The notes under the pieces: model-generated
What the model was told of the DNA's origin: nothing
What the model saw: only the letters and a program-made list of their open reading frames with translations
The model's database searches: none
Position numbers and translations under genes: made by a program
Shown: piece after piece, positions 53,936 through 64,000 of the stretch
Layout: each line of letters starts with the position of its first letter
Numbering within the stretch: position 1 is the stretch's first letter
Source: Oncomelania hupensis
Lineage: Eukaryota > Mollusca > Gastropoda > Littorinimorpha > Pomatiopsidae
Length of the DNA stretch: 64,000 nucleotides
Reading direction: 5' to 3'
NCBI GenBank assembly: GCA_036898135.1
Contig: CM072515.1
Coordinates: 47,591,534-47,655,533, forward strand

Positions 53936-56220
53936 TTCAAAATTTTCAGATGAGGAATGAAAGATAACTTTTGATCAAAAATAACACCCAAAAATTTGAC
54001 TTGTTTGACCGCCTTTATTGGAGTTTTATTGAGGAGAATAGTAGGGTCTTGAATAATTCCCCGGTGCTGGGAAAAGTGAATACATTCAGTTTTTGCTTCA
54101 GAAAATTTAAAACCATTTTGTAAAACCCAGTCTTCAACGGCCTTGACACATAACTGTAGCTGACGTTCTGCAGATGCCAAAGTTTTACCTTTGGCTACCA
54201 ATGCAAAATCGTCGACAAATAAAGAATTGTCAATTCCCCGTTTAACGGAACGAACAATGTTATTTTTATTTTAATATTAAACAGCAAGGGAGACAAGATG
54301 CTACCCTGAGGCACTCCCATCTCCTGTTCTCTCGTATCTGACAAGGATCCCCCAACCTTAACCTGAAAAATTCTGTCTGTTAGAAAATTGGATATAAACA
54401 GAGGTAAATGTCCCTTCAAACCCATTTCTTGTAAATCTGAAAGAATGCCATATTTCCATGTGGTATCATAGGCTTTTTCCAAATCAAACATGATGGCAAC
54501 GACATGTTCACCCTGGACGAACGCATTACGGATAAAAGTTTCCAGTCGCACCAGGTGGTCAACAGTACTTCGACCACTTCGAAAGCCACACTGAGTGTTG
54601 GATAAGATATTATTGGTTTCGAGATACCACAGTAAACGAGAATAAACCATTCTTTCCAGTGTCTTGCATAAGCAAGACGTTAAGGCTATTGGTCTACAGT
54701 TTGTCGGGTTAGTATGGTCTTTGCCAGGTTTAGGGATGGGTACAATAATGGCCTTTCTCCAGGAGGGAGGAAAGGTGCCAGTGATCCAGAGCTGATTGAA
54801 GATGTCCAGCAGTTGAGACCGTGAGTACCTTGTTAAATGTCTGAGAAATTGATAATGTACATCATCCGGTCCAACTGCTGAATCTGCACTTTTGTTAATT
54901 GCATCATCAAGTTCGACTAATGAAAACGGAATGTTGTAATCTTCAGAATTATCGGAGGTAAAATGTAACTGTTGTTTTTCTTTACGGGTTTTAACTGTTT
55001 GAAAAGGGACAGAATAATTTTCAGAGGAAGAATTTGCAGCAAAAGAAGAAGCTAAAAGATCAGCTACTAATTTTTTATCTCCGATTACGTCACCCTGCAC
55101 AGTAAGGCATGGGCTCACCTGTTTGTTACTTCTATTTTTGAGTTTGCGGACTACTTTCCACACCTTCGACAGTTTCGCTTTTGAATTAAGCGTGGAGCAG
55201 AAACCTCTCCACGATTCCTTTCTCTTTCTTTTGAAGAGCTGTCGGCATTGCGCTCGCAAACGTTGGTGGTTTTGTTTATTTTCAGTGCTTGGGTGTAAAA
55301 ACATAGTTCTTAAAGCTTTTTTACGAGCTTGCTGAAGTTTTCTACATTCATCGTCAAACCAGGGTTTTTTAAGTGTGTGAGGGTTTGACGAAGTTTGCGG
55401 AATGGACTCCTTGGCACTGTTAATAACTATGTCAGTATAAAGCTGTATTGGATCTAAGGCATTTGAAAATTCCTGTTTCTTAGCACGTAGCTGGGCCTCA
55501 GACAGGTTAGAAAACAGACTCCAGTTAGCTTGTTTCAGTTTCCACCTGCCATGAGTTTGCTCAAGGTTATCTGAATCATGTTTTAATAAAACCGGGAAAT
55601 GGTCGCTGCCATGGAGATCTTCTAAAACTGTCCATTTAAAATCCAAAAGTAAGGAGGGATCACAGATCGATATATCAATGTGGGACAAAGAAGCAGTTCT
55701 AGAACAGGAAAAAGTTGGAGCACCCTCGTTCAAAGTTACTAGGTTTAACGAGTCTAAAATGTCTTCAATTATTTTACCCTGAGAATCGGTACGATCACTA
55801 CCCCACAGGGGAGAGCGTCCATTAAAATCTCCCAACAACAAAAAAGGGGGAGGTAACTGTTGGACCAAATTCTCAAGTTCACTTTTAGTTACATTTATTG
55901 ATGGTGTCAAATATAGAGAACAGACTGTGAGGGATTTAAAAAGAGATACTCTAGCTGCAACTGCTGGTAAACTTGTATTAAGTAAAATTGGATTAAATGG
56001 GACATTTCTATGAATAAAGAGTGAAACGCCTCTAGAAGATAAACAGTCTAGAGAGGAATAACCAGTAATATCTATAGGATGTTTTCCTGACAGGAGAGTT
56101 TCCTGAAGGGCCAACACTTCAGGTCGATGCTCTGTCAGCAGACAGCAGAGCTCCTCATAATTTGCCCTTATCCCTCGGATGTTCCATTGTAAAATGGACA
56201 TAAAAATGAAGTAAAAGAAT
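53936..56220 (-). mobile_element. I/Nimb-like LINE ORF2, endonuclease and RT (cut by gap)
   Basis: About 650 codons open from MSILQWNIRGIRANYEEL (about 56200). Endonuclease: ALQETLLSG, LLGDFNGRSPLWGS, HIDISICDP, GSDHFPV. RT: GPDDVHYQFLRH, NCRPIALTSCLCKTLERM, motif A IMFDLEKAYDTTW, motif B MGVPQGSILSPLLFNI; after one frameshift near 54265, motif C LFVDDFALVAKG and FSEAKTECIHFS. The remainder, including any RNase H domain, is in the N gap. Confidence 0.85.
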
Positions 56221-57646
56221 GCTAAAATTTTCATCTCCGAGAGCACAATTACGTCTCTGTATCTTTGGACCCTCGTCCATCTCTTCATGTTCCATCAACC
56301 CCCCGAAACGGTTCTCCGTTTCGAGAGGCTGATGGGGCTTGGAAGAAAGGGGTCCGGGCCTTTGATTTTTTGTCAAAGCCCCGGAACCCGAACTGCCAGC
56401 GGACTTCCTCCCCTTCTCCCCAGCACCAGATTTTATATCTTCCCTCTCCCCTTCACCCCTGCCAATCTTTCCCTCTCCTCCTCTGACGCTCTTCTGCTGG
56501 GTAATTAGGATTTTAGTCGCCCCAGCAACTACCCGGTCGCTAAAACCGGTCGTTGCTGGTGCGGTGGCATGAGGCATAACCTCCTTCGTGGCAGGAGTGA
56601 CGGCTTTTGGCGCGGCCGTCTGCGCGCTTGGAGTGACGGTTTTTGACGTGCCCGTCGGCACGTTCTCCAGTGGAATCGGTGGGGCTGGAGAAACCCCCTT
56701 CTGGGCAAACAACACGAGCATCTTTTCTAAAGCATCCATCCGTTTGCACAACGTTTCCAAAATCCTGTGTTATTTTACTCATGGCAGTGTCCACTGTCGG
56801 GTGTGCGCTAGGTTCCACATGAGATGTGGAACCCGCCACAGCCGCAAAGGACCTCTCTTTAAGCACCGGCCTACTTGCAAGAACTTTTTTCCTTGCGTCG
56901 CCAAAGGAGCAACTCTCAGTGGCCCGCACCTTTTGGATTTCCAGCTCCAACTGCCACTGAGGACAGTCTTTGGAGCTGGAAGAATGATTCCCGGCGCAAT
57001 TCACACAGCAAATCGGATTTTTGCATTCGTTTTCGTGTTTCTCTTTACCACAATCACGACATATTTCCTTGCTTTTACAGGTCTTGCTACCGTGACCAAA
57101 CCTTTGGCAACGGTAGCATCGCAACGGTGATGGTACAAACGGCGTCACCTTCACCCTAAGGTACCCCACCTTGAGTGACTCCGGCAATTTGGCCATAGCG
57201 AAGGTCACAAAAAGTGTGTTGGTGGGGATACGTTGGGATCCCTTGGTGACGAAGACCCGCTGGACTGCTGTGACCCCCTGGCTGGAGAGCTCACCACGGA
57301 TTTCCAATTCTGACATGTCGATCAAATCCTGACATCGGATGACTCCCTTGGAGGAATTCAACCGTCCATGCACAGAAACTTTGATTTGTCTATCAACGAA
57401 GACAGTCGAATCCCTCTTCAGCAGACAATCCGATGCCATTTTGGTTGAGCACTCCACCAGGTAGGCCCCAGATCTCAATTTTTTAACGTCCTTGAAACCC
57501 GTTGTGCAAACGGACTGGAACCCCTTATGGATGGCGAACGGAGACAGCTTGCCTAGTGGCATAGCCGGATCCGCCCCCTCTACAACCAAAAAACGAGGCC
57601 AGGCCCCTTCCACCCCCGATGCACAAGCTTTTTGTCTCGTCTCCAT
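56155..57646 (-). mobile_element. I/Nimb-like LINE ORF1, CCHC gag-like
   Basis: From METRQKACASGVEGAWPR (57646). Has three zinc-knuckle type motifs in a row (CYRCQRFGHGSKTC, CRDCGKEKHENEC, CCVNCAGNHSSSSKDC), as in ORF1 of the I, Jockey and Nimb groups. The frame shifts near 56755; the C-terminal part (LCKRMDALEKMLVLFAQKG) is in the next frame to 56155. Relatively young: only one break. Confidence 0.8.
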
Positions 57647-57649
57647 GTC

Positions 57650-58347
57650 ACTGTCCGTATCCGTGTCAGAGTCGTCACCGTGAAGTCGTTTTTTTTTTGT
57701 TTGAAGCCATGTTATTAATTTATGAATTCATCCCCCCTGCTCCCCACCCACCACGGAGTCCAACAAGGGGATGCGTCCAAGCGGAAAATCCAGCAAGGGA
57801 GCGCACCAGGGCTACAGGGGGGATATACACCCAGACAATCCCGCACTGCCACTACGGTTTTGTTCAAGTTTGACCCATGAGCCGCAGCCTTCTAGCAGAG
57901 CTAGGGCAATACACGACCAGCCGCTTGACTGACGCGGGCCACGCCAGCCTCCCGTCTAGGAGAAGTCCGGGCCAAAGAGGTGTGTTAGTGTGAGGGACCG
58001 CAGTCCCTCAGGGACCTCAACCTCCAGGATCCCATTCTCCCCCGACACGGGTTGCCCTGCACGGCAAACGCAGGGGGCCAAGAGAAGGCCACAGAGAAAA
58101 AGAAGGGTAGAAAAAGAAGGAATGATGGGGAAAAAGAAGACAGGGAAAGTCCGGTAAGGCAGAAGAAAGGGAGTCAAAACTGCATAGTATATTGGGAGAA
58201 TTTAAGGGTGAAGAGAATATAGATGAAAGGACCAATAAGACAGAAACAAGACAAAAGAGAAGAAAAAGGGGTAGGCAAGTTGGTCACCCAGCCAGAGAGA
58301 GGCATGGGGTCCACCCCCGGCGCGCGGAGCCGAGCCCGTGGGGGCAC
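57650..58347 (-). mobile_element. 5' region of the I/Nimb-like LINE
   Basis: GC-richer leader upstream of ORF1, with no long frame. It begins at 58347, exactly where homology between the two arms of the inverted duplication stops (GGACACCATG), so this is the probable 5' insertion boundary of a full-length LINE. Confidence 0.6.
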
Positions 58348-58530
58348 ATGGTGTCCAGTCATGACACTTTGTATTCACGGTCAAAAGTATGAATAATCAA
58401 CAACATTTTGAACTGAATAAGCATTACCCTTTAATACCTAAAGAATAGTTCTCTAATCCACCACTGAGTTTTACCATAATTTAAGATCACAAAAATAACA
58501 TTAGGATGAGTAGAAAATAAAACAACTTAC

Positions 58531-58734
58531 TTTCTTTTGGCTGCTCCCAGCCTGGTAATGGAGGTAGTGTCAACATGAACAGTGTGTGAAGATATCGTTG
58601 AATCTCCATCTGACAAGACAATGCTGGGAGTGGTAAGAGCCACTGATGATACAGGCTGTCCTGGCTTTGTGGACACTACCTGAGCCACTGACGACACAGG
58701 CTGTCCTGGCTTTGTGAACACTACCTGTCCTGTA
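58531..58734 (-). pseudogene. Inverted copy of NPAT exon 4
   Basis: 204 nt, the same length as exon 4, with the same acceptor and donor and an open frame. One visible change turns FSKPGQP into STKPGQP in the second repeat. It lies on the opposite strand from the NPAT gene, so it cannot be spliced into this NPAT; it is either an allele on a reversed haplotig or a duplicated orphan exon. Confidence 0.85.
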
Positions 58735-59059
58735 CTGCAGTACAAAACACAATCAGATTAAAATAAAACACCCTCGGAGGTCGGAAATGACAACAAATGT
58801 TTATATAATACTGACCAAGGTTGACAGAACAAGCAAACTGCATTGAACAAACTGCAATGAATAAGTCAAGTCAACAAATGGTTTTTACCCACAATGGAGA
58901 ATTCATACAGCACACTGCATCTCAGCCAATAAGAAAATAAGATTAAAAACAGGAAAAAAAAAACTAAAACAACAAATTAGAATAATACATAAAATCATTA
59001 TCACACACAATCTCTCCCAGTTCTTTTTTACTACTAGTACTAACGCAAATACACCCACT

Positions 59060-59741
59060 CAGTGTTCCCTCCACACACACAAAAAGAGAGTCCTTGGGAC
59101 TCACAGGTATAACATTTTAAGAGTCCTTGTGCAAATTTTGAGAGTCCCCAAATCGGGAAAAAAAAAGTAAAAACAAGTCCAAGCCTCACTTCTTTTTTTA
59201 TACTTTGTTAAAGCGTCACATTAGTTATCATAATCATATAAAACCAAAAAATTAAAACATGTATAAATGTTTATTTAAGCCTGAGTCGCTTGGTTGCAGC
59301 AAACTCCTTCAGAGCAACCTGCACAACAGCTTCTGGGTTCTTGTCTGCCAAAATCATCATTTTATTGTTCAGGGTTTGAACAGACATTCTGTTCCCTTTC
59401 TTGTCCATGACACTGTTCTGAACTGAAAAGGCTCTTTCACGAAGATTTCTTCTGTTCAGTGAATGGATTGCTTGGAGGAAGTTTACAATGCACGCGCATG
59501 CGATTTTTAAGGACGACAACTCCCGATATAATCTTTAATTGTCTGCAATGGCAGTCTCAGTTGGGTTCTGATTCTGATTATGCCGTGAATTAGTTCGCCA
59601 CTCGTTGGTTGTATTTTTGACTTCAGCGATTCGAAAAAAAATTTGTGCGTCCACAGGACGCACACATGCAAATTTTTCTGCGTCATTTCTCATAGTTTGT
59701 GCGTAATTGACGCACTACTGTGCGTAATCGGGAACACTGCC
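59060..59741 (-). mobile_element. hAT-like element with hATC tail, right arm only
   Basis: 682 bp with CAGTGTTCCC / GGGAACACTG ends and 6-bp TSD CCCACT (59054-59059, 59742-59747). The left arm has the empty site near 40908. The minus strand at 59271-59519 encodes LRERAFSVQNSVMDKKGNRM then LNNKMMI, the hAT C-terminal dimerisation pattern. No catalytic region. Confidence 0.78.
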
Positions 59742-60534
59742 CACTTAACAAATTTACAGTTAATTTTATTCGGTTGACAGAACCATTCATTATCATATTA
59801 TGCACAGACAATTAAGATAACTTTCCATTTATTCTAATGATTTGAGGGTATGAACATACTAGTATTGAAGCTAGTTTATGGTTTATGTTTATGTAAGTTA
59901 TTTTCATTAAAAAATCATTCTTAATTAAACTTATTCATATTACATGACGCACATGCTAAAATTCTATCACTACGAACAATCCCATCATAGGCCAGCTGTT
60001 TTCATCATAGAAAGCAGTTATGATAATCAAGGGAAGTAATTGTAGTCATAACACAAAACTAGCACATGTAATGTATAATAATAATGACTGTTTCTGCCTG
60101 AGCTCAGAGTACTGCAGGCGACTGATTTGAACTAAGAGTTTTTTGTTTGTCACGAAAATTTATTGCCAGTCGGGTTTTATCTACTCCTTTGCCCAAACCT
60201 TTTATGCTGTGTATATTTTGTCATCACCGTGTTCAAATAATTGCACCAGCCCTTTGTACCGGTTAGTAGACAAATTTTCGTAAAGTGAATGCTGTTGGGT
60301 TAGAGATTTTTCTGGTTGTAAGACGTGGTGTTTAGTGGTTATTCCTATTTTGGTTTGAATCAATTAGAAGATAGAAATTGAAGATTTAAAGATATATTAT
60401 TTTTTGTGAACTTTTCAGCAGTCTGTTTTTGTTAGTTGATGGGAGAAGTCATCTCTCTGCTACATAGTGTGCAGTAGTTCAGTGAGCTGTTTCCTCGATG
60501 TCAGGTTTTCATTTTGAACTTTAGCAATGATTGA

Positions 60535-62174
60535 ACCTTCAAGATTCAAGAATACTTTATTATCTCAACAGAGAAATTATGACATACAATTGCTGATCGG
60601 TATAAAACATTAAAACAATACATACATAGATGAAACAAGTACACAGTAGTCTACATCTATAGTAAATTTCCAGTATTAAAAGACATCTCAAACATCAAAA
60701 TCTTATATACAAAAATATTACTTAGTGCTTATTTAAAAACTCAATAGATTTTGGAATAAAACTGTTTTTCGTTCTTACAAGAGAACATTTAGACACACGC
60801 AGTCTGCGACCAGAGGGCAACATTTCATAATACTTTGCTAAAACATGCGAAGTGTCTTTCATAACCACTCCCGCCTTCCTCACCACACGGTATTCATGCA
60901 GTTCTCTCAAACTGTTTTGTCTTTCACCCGTCACTCTCGCACACACTCACCAATCTGTCAAGCATCCTCTTGTTCTATACACTTAGCCCTCCAAACCAGC
61001 AGATAAAACCAAAAGTCAAAACTGATTTAATAAAACAGCGATAAAAAGAGGAAAGAATGGGTCAGCTGATGTTCAAAGAACGGAGTTTCTGAAGGCAGTA
61101 CAGTCGAGGTCGGCATTTCTTTTCTATCGCAGCTGTGTTTTGGTCAAAGGACAGTTTGCTGTCGAGAATCGTCTTCAGGTATTTGTAGTTTGTCACTCTC
61201 TCCACTTTTGCACCGTCTATGTACAGTTTGGGGATGGAGGCGGGGTCTCATCGGAAGTCGATCGTCATTTCTTGTCTTCGTCACGTTACGGTCAAGAAAG
61301 TTGTCTTTGCACCATGTGCAGAAGAGGTTGACTTGTTGAAAGTAGACAATGTCAGAATTGGAAAAGTCTTCGAGAGCGGTGTCGTCGGAGTATTTGATGA
61401 GAGGTGAGCCAGTACAGTCATTAATGTAGAGGGTGAACAGAATCGGTGACAGAACAGTACCTTGAGGAGAGCCAGTAGAAGTTTTTAGGGTGCCCGAGAG
61501 AGAGTTTTGAAAGGAAACGGCTTGAGTTCTATTGGTGAGAAAACTGGTGATCCACAGAATTAGTTTAGGGTTGACATGGAGCTCCAGGAGCTTCATTGCC
61601 ATCAGGTGAGGTTGAATAGTGTTAAATGCAGAAGAAAAATCAATGAAATCAACGAACGAACGAGCCAGCTTTTTCTAGGTGATTGTATGCATTGTTGAGT
61701 AGGGTCAGTGTTGCGTCGTCAGTGGATCTGTTTTGCTTGTATGCGAATTGGTGTGGGTCAAGTTGATGCTATGTTTGCTGCTTAAGCTGGCCCAGAACGA
61801 TTCGCTCAAAGCATTTAAAGACGATAGGAGTCAGAGCAACAGGTCGGTAATCGTTGAGTTCAGGAGGGCTTTTAGACTTGGGAACAGGACAGATTGTAGA
61901 AGACTTCCAGAGAGGGACAGTGCAGGAGCGAAGAGACCAGGAAAAGAGCAGAGCAAAGACAGAGGAAAGTTGAGAGGCACAGGAGTCCACCTATCTGGTC
62001 AGGGCTAACAGCTTTGCGGATTTCTGAACAGCGACTTGACTGCACTGCCCTCGATCTCCAAGCCCGCCGAAGCACCCCCCTCCCCAATCCTACCCTCCAA
62101 ATCCAAAATGACACTGGTCAGATCTGATTGAAGGTCATTACGCTCAAATCTGCAATAAAATTCAATTTCATTGA
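60535..62174 (-). mobile_element. Rex1/Babar-like LINE, right-arm copy
   Basis: Reverse copy of 38464-40105: the same RT blocks (STGSPQGTVLSPILFTLYIN, YSDDTA) and the same C terminus LPSGRRLRVSKCSL at 60720-60946. It shares the same frameshifts, so these predate the duplication or are allelic. The LINE continues after the hAT-like element at 63921-64000. Confidence 0.75.
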
Positions 62175-62182
62175 GTTTGTTA

Positions 62183-63912
62183 CAAAGAGTGTATGAACAA
62201 TAAGAGGCGGCACTCTTTAATTAGACCTATGTGGAGGCTGTCCGATTAAATAGACAATAAACCAGTGAAATTAAATGGAATTTGGGTTTCACACTTTTTT
62301 TCCTTCTATGACTCCGTAATATTATAAAAATTGGGCAAGTACTAGTGTTTTATTTTCATGTTTGTGTGTGTGTTGCTCAAATGCAGTGCATACTATTTTC
62401 ATACAAGAGCCTCAAATAGAACGTTTTTTTGCGACCGACATAAAAAAAATGTCCAGAAAAAAAAAATCCAAATTCTGGTGCACACCACAGCAAAGGTTAC
62501 ATTTTCACATCTTTGCACACTACGATGCCATTGTGTAAAAACTGTCTTTTCTCCGTGTACAAAATCTCTTGTAATAAAATGCTTTATTCCAACACGGAAC
62601 TAAGCAATTGTTTCCGAAATGACATCGATAGTGATCTGCGTGTGCAATAGACCATCAACAACAACAACAACAGCACACACAAAATAGCAGCTGAGACTGA
62701 CAGGACAGTTCAGTGTTCTGGAAACAGACAGACGTACATGTCGAAGTTACATACTTCAACAAAAAAAATTGTTCATTGTATCAAAACCATTCAATTTTAT
62801 TCTTGTTTTCAGTGAGATTGAATTTTGGAAGAAAATCATATAAAAATCCAACACAATCAGAAAAGTCTGAAATCTCCAAATTGGTCTCCAAAGTCCAAAA
62901 CTGCATGGAAATGGAAGAAGAAAATGAAAGAAAATCCAGGACCAAAATTGTTGGGAATCCAGTCAAAGTTGGAGTAATCCGAAGTATGTCACGACTGAGT
63001 AAAAAAAAAGACAACAAATACAACAAGCAAGCAAATTCAAGTTCTACTGCAAAAGTGAATGTGCTGACTTGTATATCATAATTTGTAATTATGACTGGCA
63101 GAGGTGAATGCTAACAAAAAATGTTCAACTGAATAAGCTGCAGCAGAAAGTGGTTTTTCACAATTTCCTGAATTTTGTTTATAATTTACACATAACTGAG
63201 TTTCATGAGCTTGTGATTTCGCTTGGTATATTTCTCTGAAAATAATGCGCTACTTTGCTTCAACAAAAAATGCATGCGCACATTTGCGAACAAGCGTACA
63301 TGTCCTTGTTGGTCACAGATCCCTTCTTTTTCTTTCTCCTTGCCTTCTTTCTTTTTGAAACCCATCATCACTTCAGATCATTGTGTCAAATCTGCCAGTT
63401 CAGTCACCCAAACCAGTCCGTGAGACTGACAGAGAAATAAATTTGTGCCCTGCTGGCTTTCCACTGCTAAATTTTAAAGTTGCCCCTGTTTAATTTTAAA
63501 TTTCGTCAGGAAAATAATTCTCTACCTGAAATTCTTCACCTGGAAAAAACACGTTTACTGGGTTTAGGCCTGCAATCGACTCGGTCTACTCTTGAAGTAA
63601 ATCAAGACGTTGAACCGAAAGTGAAAGTTCAGTGAACTTCAAGAAGTCCGACTGGGTGAGCGTGTGAACTTTGGGTTTTTCAGAGCAGTTAAATCAACTC
63701 ATCCCGCGGATACAGGTAAAAGGACTTCCCCTTGCAGCTCAGCTTGTATCTGGCATTCTTGCAATGAATTGCCGAGCAAAAGTCACCTCCTTGTTTTGTT
63801 CGATCGCCTTCCTCCTGCCATGTTGTAGCAAGATAGGGCTAAGGGGAAAAACTCCTGCGTACGGAACGCTGTTCTCATGAAGTGCCGCCTCTTATTGTTC
63901 ATACAGTCTTTG
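62183..63912. mobile_element. Second copy of the 8-bp-TSD hAT-like element
   Basis: Right-arm copy of 35494-38455 in reverse, 1,730 bp, same TIRs and TSD (GTTTGTTA at 62175-62182 and 63913-63920). It lacks the nested L2-like fragment, giving the pre-insertion sequence GATACAATGAAC near 62770 on the minus strand. Confidence 0.8.
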
Positions 63913-64000
63913 GTTTGTTAGCAAAGTCTGTGTTTTCTTGTTTTGACATGCCTGAAACTGTAGTATGTGACCTATTTTGACCCGTTAACTCTTTCAACCC

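Larger units (their letters stand above)
58347..64000. repeat. Right arm of large inverted duplication
   Basis: Reverse-complement copy of 35408-41627. Compared with the left arm it lacks the L2-like insertion (empty site near 62770), has an extra 682-bp TIR element (59060-59741), and is joined at 58347 to the 5' end of an I/Nimb-like LINE instead of NPAT intron 4. Confidence 0.92.

Overview
The window looks like nuclear DNA from a marine mollusc, probably a gastropod. Genes are intron-rich and AT-rich, with short GT-AG exons. There are many microsatellites, many non-LTR retrotransposon pieces of several clades, tRNA-derived SINEs, and cut-and-paste transposons with clear target-site duplications (TSDs). 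The species cannot be named from sequence alone. A 500-N block (53436-53935) marks a scaffold gap.

Three host genes can be read. (1) At the left edge, minus strand, about 48-9499: part of a gene with an RNA-recognition motif followed by KH-like repeats, most like the N-terminal half of a PARP10/14-type ADP-ribosyltransferase; it continues past base 1. (2) 12392-22359, minus strand: a complete 10-exon PEX7 gene (PTS2 receptor for peroxisomal import; 314 codons plus stop, all phases agree). Its first exon is duplicated in tandem. (3) From 22702, plus strand: NPAT, the LisH-domain coactivator of histone genes. Ten exons read in one continuous frame (about 2,562 codons) until the last visible one enters the N gap. 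PEX7 and NPAT are divergent, with about 340 bp between their start codons, so they probably share a promoter.

Most of the rest is mobile DNA, chiefly inside NPAT introns. It includes a Rex1/Babar-like LINE (34.2-40.1 kb) split by a hAT-like element, which holds an L2-like LINE fragment, which holds another TIR element; a CR1-like LINE with a PHD-finger ORF1 (23.7-28.3 kb); two piggyBac-type TTAA elements; several elements with CAGTG-like termini and 5-6 bp TSDs; two solo LTRs of one family; and five copies of a LINE whose reading frame stops inside its own GGATA tail.

The most striking structure is a large inverted duplication. 35.4-41.6 kb, including NPAT exon 4, recurs in reverse at 58.35-64.0 kb. 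The copies differ by clean transposon insertions, and the right copy ends exactly where an I/Nimb-like LINE begins. With the N gap between the arms, the simplest reading is an allelic haplotig joined in reverse; a real inverted duplication is the alternative.
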